Source of the DNA: Myxococcus sp. CA023 | Lineage (GTDB): Bacteria; Myxococcota; Myxococcia; Myxococcales; Myxococcaceae | Direction: 5' to 3' | DNA: 64,000 bases | Assembly: GCF_010998615.1 (NCBI RefSeq) | Contig: NZ_JAAEAH010000022.1 | Span: 40,222-104,221 of the forward strand | Shown: piece by piece, positions 35,501-44,100 of the stretch | Numbering within the stretch: position 1 is the stretch's first letter | Layout: every line of letters begins with the position of its first letter | Notes under the pieces: model-generated | The model's database searches: none | Seen by the model: only the letters and a program-made list of their open reading frames with translations | What the model was told of the DNA's origin: nothing | Made by a program: the position numbers and the translations under genes

Positions 35501-37258
35501 GGTGTCGTCCGGTGTGCGCCGCGCCTGGGCCTGGAAGAGCGAGGCCAGGGTGGCGTCACGGGGGAAGTCCCGCCGCGTGTCGTTCCACCGGGCCAGCAGC
35601 TGGCGCTCCTCCGCGCCCAGCAGGTCATGCTCGCCCACCGCCTTCCCCGGCGCGTCCCGGAGCGAGGCGAGGAACGCGTTGAGCTGCCGCGCCACGTCGT
35701 CCACGCGGGCCTTGTCCACGCGCGTGGCATCGAAGTGCACGTGGGCGTGTCGGCCCTGCGCGTCCACGTCAATGACGAGCGCCGCGCCACCCACGGCGGG
35801 GTTCGCCGCTCCGATGCGCAGCGCGACGGGATACGCCACTTCGCCGCCGTGGCGCTGGAGGTTGGAGAGCTGGGCGGAGCGGCCCAGGACGTCGCGCGCG
35901 AGCACGCCCTTGTCGCGCAGTTGCGTCAGCGCCTTGCGGAAGGCACCCGCGGCCTGCTCCGGCGCATCCTTCATCGGCAGCTCGATGCGCAGCGGGAGCT
36001 GCGAGGCGAAGAATCCTTCCACGCCTTCGATGCGGGCGCGCGTGGACGCATCCGCGTAGCCGACGTCGAAGCGGGGCTCGGGGGACAGGCGCGCCAGGAA
36101 AGCGATGGCGGTGAAGAGCAGCCGCTCCTCGGGAGGCAGGTCCGTGACCCAGCCAGGGGCAAGGTCGCTGGCCTCGAACTTCAGCGTGTGCGTCCCCATG
36201 TCCTTGGAGCTGCCGCCCAGGAAGGACAGGTCCGGTGGCGCGAGCGTCTCCAGGCGACGGAGGAAGAACGACTCCGCCTTGCCCGCCTGCGTGCCCACCT
36301 CGGTCAGCCGGGCGCGCAGCTCCGGAGCGGCGGCGGGCAGGACGTCACCCCGGGCAAGCATTCGAGCGCCGAGCACGTCGGCCCACGACAGTGGCGCGCC
36401 GCACAGCCCCTTGGGGCCCTTCAGCGTGAGGTCTCCGCCCTGGAGCGCCACCGTCAGCGCGTCACCCTCGATGTCGAGCACGGTGCCCGGGGCGGACTCG
36501 GATGCCGGCTCGGAGCGGCGGGCCTCGGAGATGGCGATGGGCCCGTTGCCCAGCCACACCTTCGCGAAGGACAGCGGGTTGGGGTAGCCGCCGTAGTCGA
36601 GCGCCGACACCAGCGCGTGCGCCACGTCCACGTCTCCGTGGAGGTCGAGGACGCCCGCGGCCTCCGGACGCTGCGCGAGGCCGAAGTAGCTGCGCTGCGC
36701 GAAATCCTGTTCCTTCGCCTCGGACGTGCCCGCGACCAGCTCTTCCGCGAGCTCCGCGAAGGTCTCCATGCCCAGCGTGTAGCAGCGGGCGTTGAGACTG
36801 AAGGCCGTCTCACCGGGGGCGATGTCGAAGAGGCGCTGCTTGAGGATGCGGCCCTCGTCCGCGCCCTTCGTCATCTCGTGCCACGTGACGCCGTGCTGAG
36901 GCTCCCGGTTCAGCAGCGCCCACGACGTGACATTGAGTCCGGCGTAGCGGGGCAGCGGGCCGTCATGGAAGTTGATGGCCATGCGCCGGGGCAGGCGCAG
37001 GATTTCGTCCTTCACCATGCTCAGGTTGACGATGCTGAAGAGCCAGTCGAAGGGCGCCTGGGACAGGAAGGGCAGCACCTGCTCGCCGGGCGGCACGTGG
37101 GGCACGCCCTGCTCCTCCGCCCACTTCTGGAGCGCGGGCTCGCGCGTGACGAGCCCGAGAATCCGGACGCCGCGCTCGGTGAGGGCTTGTGCACAGGGAA
37201 CGACGAGGGTGCCCTCGCCAATGATGAAACAGCTGGGCGACTCCGGAGCCGCGCTCAT
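32591..37258 (-). CDS. Starter NRPS: formyltransferase - half condensation - A domain with inserted luciferase-like monooxygenase - PCP
   Basis: A 1555-aa megasynthase. Residues 1-190 are a methionyl-tRNA-formyltransferase-like domain with Asn96, His98 and Asp134, spaced as in Fmt; an Fmt C-terminal-like part extends to about 300. Residues 365-545 resemble only the C-terminal half of a condensation domain, without HHxxxDG. The adenylation domain begins near 570 (A3 'YTSGSTGKPKG' 718-728, A4 'NFDIS' 761-765). It is interrupted at about 797-1155 by a luciferase-like flavin monooxygenase, and resumes (A5 'NMYGPTET' 1233-1240, 'YRTGD', A10 'NKKVDRKAL'). The pocket residues read D-I-L-Q-M-G-M-I-W-K, close to the glycine code DILQLGLIWK. 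The PCP carries Ser1486 in 'GGHSLL'. Without a C or TE domain it fits a starter module feeding the PKS in the same operon. The insertion between A4 and A5 is like that of MtaG/MelG of myxothiazol/melithiazol biosynthesis. Confidence 0.93.
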   Translation of the reverse strand: MSAAPESPSCFIIGEGTLVVPCAQALTERGVRILGLVTREPALQKWAEEQGVPHVPPGEQVLPFLSQAPFDWLFSIVNLSMVKDEILRLPRRMAINFHDGPLPRYAGLNVTSWALLNREPQHGVTWHEMTKGADEGRILKQRLFDIAPGETAFSLNARCYTLGMETFAELAEELVAGTSEAKEQDFAQRSYFGLAQRPEAAGVLDLHGDVDVAHALVSALDYGGYPNPLSFAKVWLGNGPIAISEARRSEPASESAPGTVLDIEGDALTVALQGGDLTLKGPKGLCGAPLSWADVLGARMLARGDVLPAAAPELRARLTEVGTQAGKAESFFLRRLETLAPPDLSFLGGSSKDMGTHTLKFEASDLAPGWVTDLPPEERLLFTAIAFLARLSPEPRFDVGYADASTRARIEGVEGFFASQLPLRIELPMKDAPEQAAGAFRKALTQLRDKGVLARDVLGRSAQLSNLQRHGGEVAYPVALRIGAANPAVGGAALVIDVDAQGRHAHVHFDATRVDKARVDDVARQLNAFLASLRDAPGKAVGEHDLLGAEERQLLARWNDTRRDFPRDATLASLFQAQARRTPDDTALICRGASLTYRELDARAEVLARHLRGAGVGRDVRVGIFMERSLEMMVGVLATHKAGGCYVPLDPAYPAERIAFMEEDAGCHLVLTQERLLSRVPSTAKAVLAVDQQWERIAAAPEAQTPPATPDSLAYVIYTSGSTGKPKGVMIEHRNVVNFGVGMDERLGTERGTWLGVTSLNFDISVLELLWTLTRGFTVVLHAERHDAAQAGKHASRAMEFSLFYFSSDEGERPEGRYDLLMESARFADTNGFCAVWTPERHFHAFGGLFPNPAVTSAALAAVTRNVQLRAGSLVSPLHPTLRIAEDWSVVDNISHGRVGISFAAGWQPNDFALRPETFPDRKRIMFQQIEDVRRLWRGEALETKSGTGHTVKLRTLPRPVQKELPIWVTTAGNPETFEEAARAGCHVLTHLLGQSVEEVAQKIALYRETWAKVGHPGKGTVSLMLHTFVGDSEASVKEVVREPMKSYLKSSVGLIKEAAWSFPAFKAQTTLANGNFGTDHLSAEEMDALLDFSFERYFQSSGLFGSVDACVALVDRLKGLDVDEIACLVDFGVPTELVMKHLPLLAEVRQRANSGVGQPGAEPELDGSIPALMERHAVTHLQCTPSQASMLLAEERSREGLKRLTKMMVGGEAFPVPLARQLSETVSGDVINMYGPTETTIWSSTQPVKNVGEGVPIGTPIANTQLYILDAQQRPLPIGAAGELYIGGEGVVRGYHHRPELDRERFVPDPFSSQPGARMYRTGDAARWRHDGLVEYIGRLDHQVKVRGFRIELGEIESRLGEHPAVRETVVIVREDIPGDKRLVAYLIAKPGEPPAADALREFLRTRLPEYMVPQAFVTLSTFPQTPNKKVDRKALPPPEQAQARGELVRPEGETEALIASIWQDVLKLDKVGVEDKFVDLGGHSLLMVQVLEKLKAQVEKPLTLVDLFRYPTIRTLSGFLSGDSGEEEALKEVAARGEARAAARRAMQQRRRR

Positions 37259-37298
37259 TCAGTGCCTCCTGCGTTGCTGCGATTCGGGTGTTCCCCGC

Positions 37299-38141
37299 TC
37301 ACAAGCCCAGGCCCTGCCGGGCGTCGGCGAGCGCGGGGGGATGCTTCAAAAGCTCGGCGTGACCGATACCGGGGTACGTCTTGAGGGGGACGCGAAGCCC
37401 GCGGCTGACGCGCTCGCCCTGGACGGGGGGCAGCGCGCTGTCGGCGCCTCCATGCAGCACGAGTGCGGGCGGGAGTCGCTTGGGTTGCAGCAGCGGCTGG
37501 TTGTCGTACCGGTGCCGCCCGACGAGGCTTCCGATGAGCCCCGTGCGCCCCACCTTCATCGCCTGGAACGGCGCGAACAGCACCAGTCTCCGAGCGGGCG
37601 TCTCCTGCGCCCGAAGCGCGTGGGCCGCCGCGAGCGCCGACATGGTTCCCATGGAGAAGCCCACGAGGTGGATGTCCTGCGCCGCGGCAGGATGCGTCTC
37701 CGTCAGCCAGCGCATGGCGCTCGCGGCGCTGTCACGCAGTGCTTCGGGGGAGGGCTTGCCCGGCGAGCCGTCGAAGCCGGGGGGCGCGATGGCGGCCAGC
37801 CCGAGCCCGCGGCCTTCGTCCAGCGAGAGCAGGACGGACTTTGCCTCCGCGAGGTACCCCGGGGTGTTGCCGCCGAAGTACACCAGCCACCGCGTCTCAC
37901 CCGCGGAGGGCGGCCGCGTCAAGGCGACGAGCCTGGGCGGCGCGTCGGGGCCTGTCACCGTCCATCCATCCGAGGCCAGGCGCGCCCGTTCCTCCGCCGA
38001 TAGGGGCGCGCCGGTGTAGGGGAACGGGCCCGGGAGATCCGCGTCGTCTCGAGTCAATCCCACCATGAGTATCCCCACCGCCAGCACAGCGGCTGTGACC
38101 AGCGGGAAGCGCTGGTTCACCCTGAAGCGCGCCCCTCTCAC
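37299..38141 (-). CDS. Alpha/beta hydrolase, membrane-anchored or exported
   Basis: A 280-aa protein from GTG 38141, whose start overlaps the PKS stop by three bases (GTGA). The N-terminal hydrophobic segment 'FPLVTAAVLAVGILMVGL' (about residues 12-29) is a signal anchor. The hydrolase domain has the nucleophile elbow 'LVGFSMGTMSALAAA' (Ser in GFSMG), an acid candidate in 'LHGGADSALP' and His in 'YPGIGHAELL'. It lies between the PKS and NRPS genes and is translationally coupled to the PKS, so it is part of the biosynthetic operon. Because it is exported or membrane-bound it is more likely a late modifying, activating or resistance enzyme than a chain-releasing type II thioesterase. Substrate unknown. 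Confidence 0.85.
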   Translation of the reverse strand: MRGARFRVNQRFPLVTAAVLAVGILMVGLTRDDADLPGPFPYTGAPLSAEERARLASDGWTVTGPDAPPRLVALTRPPSAGETRWLVYFGGNTPGYLAEAKSVLLSLDEGRGLGLAAIAPPGFDGSPGKPSPEALRDSAASAMRWLTETHPAAAQDIHLVGFSMGTMSALAAAHALRAQETPARRLVLFAPFQAMKVGRTGLIGSLVGRHRYDNQPLLQPKRLPPALVLHGGADSALPPVQGERVSRGLRVPLKTYPGIGHAELLKHPPALADARQGLGL

Positions 38142-41100
38142 TTCGTGCCCACCCGGCGCGCCTCGTCACGCGTGCCGCGCTGTGCATCGTCCAAGGCCTC
38201 ACGGAGCAACCGCCCCAGGACATGGACGTTGGGCTCGCGCACCAGGCTGTCGTGGTCGCCCGGCACCTCGCGGATGTTCAGCGCCGGCACCAGCGGCTCC
38301 CAGCCGAGGCTGGTGCCCATGTGCGCGTAGATGGCGTGAATCTCCTGCGCGCGGAACAGCGTCACGGGACCGGCATAGGGGCTGGGGACGTAGCGGCTGG
38401 ACAGGGCCTGGAAGCGCTCGGTGAGCTGGAGGTTGCGCAGCTCGATGGGCAGCGCTTCGCCCCGCTGCTCGTACCAGCGCAGCTTGAGCTGGCTCAACAG
38501 CCGGGTGCCGTCGCGCTCCACCTTGGTGCGCAGCTTCCGGCTGACGTAGCTGGCCGCGCCTTCCCGGCGCAGCTCCCGCAGGCGCTCATTGAGGGACTGG
38601 CGCCGCTCCTGGGTGGACGGGTGGAAGGTATCCAGGAACGCGACCAGCGCCACCGGCTCGCCCAGTGCGTGCAGTCGCTGCGCCATTTCGTAGGCGACCA
38701 CGCCGCCGCCGGAGTAGCCGCCGAGCAGGTAGGGCCCGTGGGGCTGCACCTGGCGGATGCCCTCCAGGTAGATGGACGCCATCTCCTCGATGCTGTCGGC
38801 CGGAGGCAGCTTGCCGTCCACGCCACGCGCCTGGAGCCCGTAGAAGGGCTGCTCCTTGCCGAGCGTCTGCGCCAGCTCGCGGAAGTTGAGGACGTTGCCG
38901 CCCGCGCCGTGCACGCAGAAGAAGGGCAGGGCATTGCCGCCCTTCTGGATGGTGACCAGCGGAGACCATGCCTTCGGCGTCGCCTTGACGCCTGGGGCTT
39001 GCGCGGCTGGCGTCGCGTCACCCGGAGCGGCGTCTGGCGTGAAGGGAATCCCGGCGGCCTCACGCACCAGCGCGGCGCACTGCTCCAGCGTGGGGGCCTC
39101 GAACAGCGTGGCCAGCGTCAGGTCCGCGCCCAGCGTCTTCTTGATGCGCGCGAACAGGCGCACCGCGATGAGCGAGTGTCCGCCCAGCTCGAAGAAGTTG
39201 TCCTTGAGCCCCACCTTCGGCGCACCGAGCAACTGCTGCCACAGCTCCGCCAGCTTGCGCTCCACGTCGTCGCGCGGTGCGTCCGCGGCCGCCACACCGG
39301 ACGGCGCGCCTGGCTGGGCCGTGGCCGCCGCCGCCGCGGGCTTCGCCTCCTGCTTCGGGCGCATGCGGGCCGCGAGGGTGTGCAGGTCCATGGAGCTGAC
39401 GAAGAGCGCGGGCGTGTCCTTGAGGGCCAGCGCGCGCAGGAAGGCGTCCTGGCCTTCCGCCGGCTTGATGCCCAAAGGCAGCCAGCTCTCCAGCAGTGAG
39501 CCCTTCTTCTGCGGCGAGCGGCCGAAACGCCGCGCCTCGACGGACGCGACGAGGTAGCCCTCGATGGCGCAGAAGACATTCCCGTCCGTGTCGGTGAGCG
39601 TGACGTCGAGCAGCGCGCCGCGGCCTTCCTCCTGGCGCACCCGGACGTGGCTCAGCGCCACCTGGGGCCAGGGGCCCCAGACCTGGAGCTGCCGGTAGGA
39701 GACGGGCACGTGCAGCTTCCCCGGCTGTCCCGCGTCGGGGAGCAGGGAGAAGGCAAAGCCGGAGGCGATGTCCAGCAGCCCGGGCGGAATCCCGTACGTC
39801 GACAGGTCCTCGCGGTAGGCAGCGGGCAGCTCCAGACGGCCCAGGGCCTCGGACGTGCCGAAGCCTGCGCTGCGCAGCACCTTCCAGCGCGGACCGAACG
39901 CGATGAGCGCGTCCTGCGGCAGGGTCTGCTCGCCCTCGCCGAAGGTCAGCGGCCGCTCACCGCAGCGGGCTTTCGCCGCGGGCACGTTCAGCGCCGCGGG
40001 ACGCTGGCCCGTGGCCTGGTGGAGCCGCGCGGTGGCGTGCTCCGTCCAGGCGTTTCCGGCCGCGCGGCTGCGCACGCGGAAGGTGAAGCCGTCGCCCTCC
40101 GGCGCCAGCCCGATCTCCACCTCCCGTACCTCGCCGTCCGGGACGTCCAGCGGTGACACCAGCGAGAGCTGCGACAACTCCAGCGGCTCGCCAGGACGCG
40201 CCAGCGCCCAGGCGGCGCGGGCCAGCTCGACATAGGCCGTGCCGGGGAGGACGGGGCCTCCGCCGCGCATGCGGTGCTCATCCAGCACCCAGTGGGCCTT
40301 CGCGTCGTAGATGGCGCGGAAGACGTGGTGCCCTTCAGGGGACTCCACGCGCCGCTGGAGCAGCGGATGGCTGACGGACTCACCGGGCGGCAACTGTGGC
40401 GCGAGCTGCGCCGCGGCCATGCCGACCTCCTGCCAGACACCCCAGCCCAGCGCGAGCGCACGCTTCGCGATGCCCGTGGCCTCCAGCCGCGTCGCCTGTG
40501 CCAGCAGGTACGCGTTGGCGGCGACGTAGTCCACCTGTCCCGGAGGCCCGAGCCACGCGCTCGTCGACGCGAAGCTGACGAAGAAGTCCAGGGCCGCGCC
40601 TTGCAGCGCCTCTTCCAGCGAGAGCGCGCCCAGTGCCTTGGGCGCGAGCACCCGCAGGGCCGAGTCGCGCGTCTTCGCCTCCAGCGGCCCGTCCTCAAGC
40701 GTGCCCGCCGCGTGCACCACGCCGTGCAAGGCGCCGAAGCGCTCCCGCACCTGGGCGATGGCCGCGCGCAGTTGGCCAGCGTCCGTGGTGTCCGCCTTGA
40801 GCAGCAGCACCTGCGCGCCAAGGCCTTCCAACGTGCGCTGAAGCTCCGCGTGCGACGCACTGGCCGCCGACCGCGACACCAGCGCGAGCCGGGCCTTCAC
40901 CTTGCGAGCGAAGAGCTCGGCGAGCGTGCGGCCGATGCCGCCCAGGCCGCCCGTGATGAGGTAGACGCCCTGCTCACGCAGCGGTGTCGGGCCCTCGTCC
41001 AGCGCCGTCCGCTCCACCACCTGCACCAGCCGGCGTCCACCGCGCAGCGCCACCGGAGCCTCGACGTCCGGGCGCAGCAGCTCGTCCGCGAGCTCTCGCG

Positions 41101-44100
41101 CCTGCCCCATCACGTTGACCACCAACTGCAGGTCCACCACGCGGGCCTTGAGCTCGGGAAGTTCCTTCGGACCCACGAGCAGCGGACCGAAGCTGAGCGC
41201 CTGCTCGGGGCTCGTGGCGTGCCCCTCGGCGGGCAGGGCCTCCTGGGTCACCCGCATGTAGCGCAGGCCCGGAGGCAGCGACTCGGAGGTCAGGGACTGC
41301 ATCAGCGCCAGCGGCGTGAGGAAGTACCGCGACACCGCGCGTTCCCAACCCAGCGGGGCCATGTCCCGGCCGGTGATGTCCACGATGCGAGGTGGCACGC
41401 GCCCCTCGGCGCCCAGCGCATCCCAGAGCGCCTCCCAGTCCTCGCGCGCGTCGAACCGCAGGGTGAAGTGCCCCTCGTCCGCGCGGCCAAAGGCATCGCC
41501 CGGAAGCACGCGCATCACCTGGGCGCCGCGCGCCGACAGCTCGCGAGCCAGCTCGCTGAGCAGCAGGTGCTGCTCGCCCACGAGGAGCCAGCGCTCGTTC
41601 TCCGTTGGTGCCTCCGGCGCCGCGCCGGCCTGCTCGCGGAAGCGCGGCACGTAGCCCCAGCGCGACACGTTCTCTTCACGCACCAGCGGGCGCTCACCCT
41701 CGCGCCGAGCCATGAAGGTGCCGCTGCCCGGCTCCACCCAGTGGCGCTCGCGCTCGAAGGCATACGTGGGCAGCGCCACGCGGCGCCGCTTCTGGCCGTC
41801 GAAGAGCGCGGCGGCGTCCAGGTCCACGCCCGCGGCCCAGAGGCGGCCGAGCGCGAGCTGGAAGAACGCCAGGTCCGCCACGGTGTCGTTGGGGTGCCGC
41901 AGCGACGGCACCAACTGCTCGGCCTGCGGCTTCTCCACCTGGGCGCGCAGCAGTTGCGTCAGCGTCTGGCCGGGGCCGACCTCCAGGTAGACGCGCGCCT
42001 TGTCCGCCAGGAGCACGCCCGCGCCCTCGGCGAAGCGCACCGGCTGGCGCAGGTGCCGCACCCAGTAGTCGGGCGACGTGGCCTCCTCCGGCGTCACCCA
42101 GGTCCCGGTGACGTTGGAGATCCACGGGCCGGTGGGCTTGGAGAAGCGCACCGTGCCCAGGAACTCACGGAAGGGCGCGAGGATGGGCTCCAGCATGCGT
42201 GAGTGCGCGGCCACGCGGATGTGCAGCCGCCGCGCCTCCACCTCGCGAGCCTTGAGCTGCGCCTCCAGCGCCTCGATGGCGGCCACTTCACCGGAGACGA
42301 GGCACAGCCCCGGCGCGTTGTGCGCGCCCAGGTCCAGGCCCTCGCCCAGCAGCGGCTTCAGCTCCGCCTCGGGCATCTCCACGCTGAGCATCGCGCCGGC
42401 GGGGAGCTGGTCGAAGAGGCGGCCACGGCAGGCGACGATGCCCAGCGCGTCCTTCACCGAGAACACGCCGTTGAGCTGCGCGCAGGCGTACTCGCCCATG
42501 CTGTGGCCCATGCAGGACTGCGGCGTCAGGCCCCGCGCCTTCCACAGCGCGGCGAGCGACAGCTCCACGGACAGCAGCGCTGGCAGCGCGTACGTGGCCT
42601 GCTCCAACTGGGCGCGGGCCTCCTTCTCGGCGCCGGCCTCCGGGAAGAGCAGGGGCCGCAGCTTCAACGACTGGTGCTGTTCGAGCAGCGACAGGCACTC
42701 ATCCAGCGCGCGGCGGAACACAGGCTCCTGCTCGTAGAGACCCTTCGCCATGCCCGGGTACTGCGCGCCGCCGCCCGGGAAGAGGAAGACGACGGAGCGG
42801 CCCTCCGCCTCCGTCTGTGCCTGGGCCGTCCGTGCGGCCTCTGGCTGCGACAGCAGGCGCACGGCGTCCTCGCGGGACGATGCCACCACGGCGCGGCGAT
42901 GCGCGAAGCGGCGGCGGCCCTCAAGCAGGGTGTACGAGGTGTCACCCAGGTTGGGCGCGTCGGCTTCACCCAGCCGCTGAGCCAGCCGCTGCGCGGCGCG
43001 CTCCAGGGCGGCGGGGGTGCGCGCGGACAGCCACAGCGTCTCGAAGGGACGCGCAGCGGACGTCTGCGGCTGCGCGGGCGCCTCCTCCAGGATGACGTGC
43101 GCGTTGGTGCCACCCACGCCCAGCGAGTTCACCGACGCCCGGCGTGGCCGGCCCTTGGCGGCGGGCCAGTCGCGCAGCGCGGCGTTCACGCTGAAGGGCG
43201 AGCGCGCGAAGTCGATCTGTGGGTTGGGCTTCTCGAAGTGCAGCGTGGGCGCCATCTGCTTGTGGCGCAGCATCTGGACGACCTTGACGAAGCTCGCCAC
43301 GCCCGCGGCCGTGTCCAGGTGGCCGATGTTCGTCTTCACCGAGCCGATGCGGCAGAACCCGCTCTTCTGCGTCTGCGTACGGAAGGCCTGGGTGAGGGCG
43401 GTGATTTCAATCGGGTCGCCCACCGGCGTGCCGGTGCCGTGGCACTCGATGTAGTCGATGGAGTCGGCGCTGATGCCGGAGACGTTGAGCGCCTCCACGA
43501 CGGCGTCCGCCTGCCCGTCCACGGACGGCGCCAGGTAGCCCACCTTGCGCGCGCCGTCATTGTTCACCGCGCTGCCCTTCACCACCGCGTAGATGGTGTC
43601 GCCATCCGCCAGCGCGTCCTCCAGGCGGCGCAGCACGATGACGCCCGCGCCACTGCCGAAGAGCGTGCCCTGGGAGCGGTGGTCGAACGCGCGGCAGTGC
43701 CCGTCCGGTGAGAGGATTTCTCCCTCCTGGTACAGGTAGCCACGGTAGTGCGGCAACTCCAGCGTGACGCCGCCCGCCAGCGCCAGGTCGCACTCGCGCG
43801 CCAGCAAGCTCTGGCAGGCGGAGTGGATGGCGACGAGAGACGTGGAGCACGCCGTCTGCACGTTGAGGCTGGGCCCGCGCAGGTCCAGGCAATACGAGAC
43901 ACGGGTGGTGAGGAAGTCCTTGTCGTTGCCCGTGTGCCGCACGAGGAACAGCCCCACCTGTTCCATCAGCTGCGGGTTGGTGAAGAGGTTGTAGGGCATG
44001 TACGCGTTCATGCCCGAGCCGCCGAACACGCCGACGGGCCCCTTGAATCGCTCCGGCGGATGGCCGCTGTGCTCCAGCGCTTCCCAGCACACTTCCAGGA

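Noticed and set aside
32804..37384. Two long open frames on the plus strand through the NRPS gene (816 and 709 codons)
   Set aside because: Both mirror the NRPS codons, show no family motif and have no start signal. They reflect third-position GC bias.
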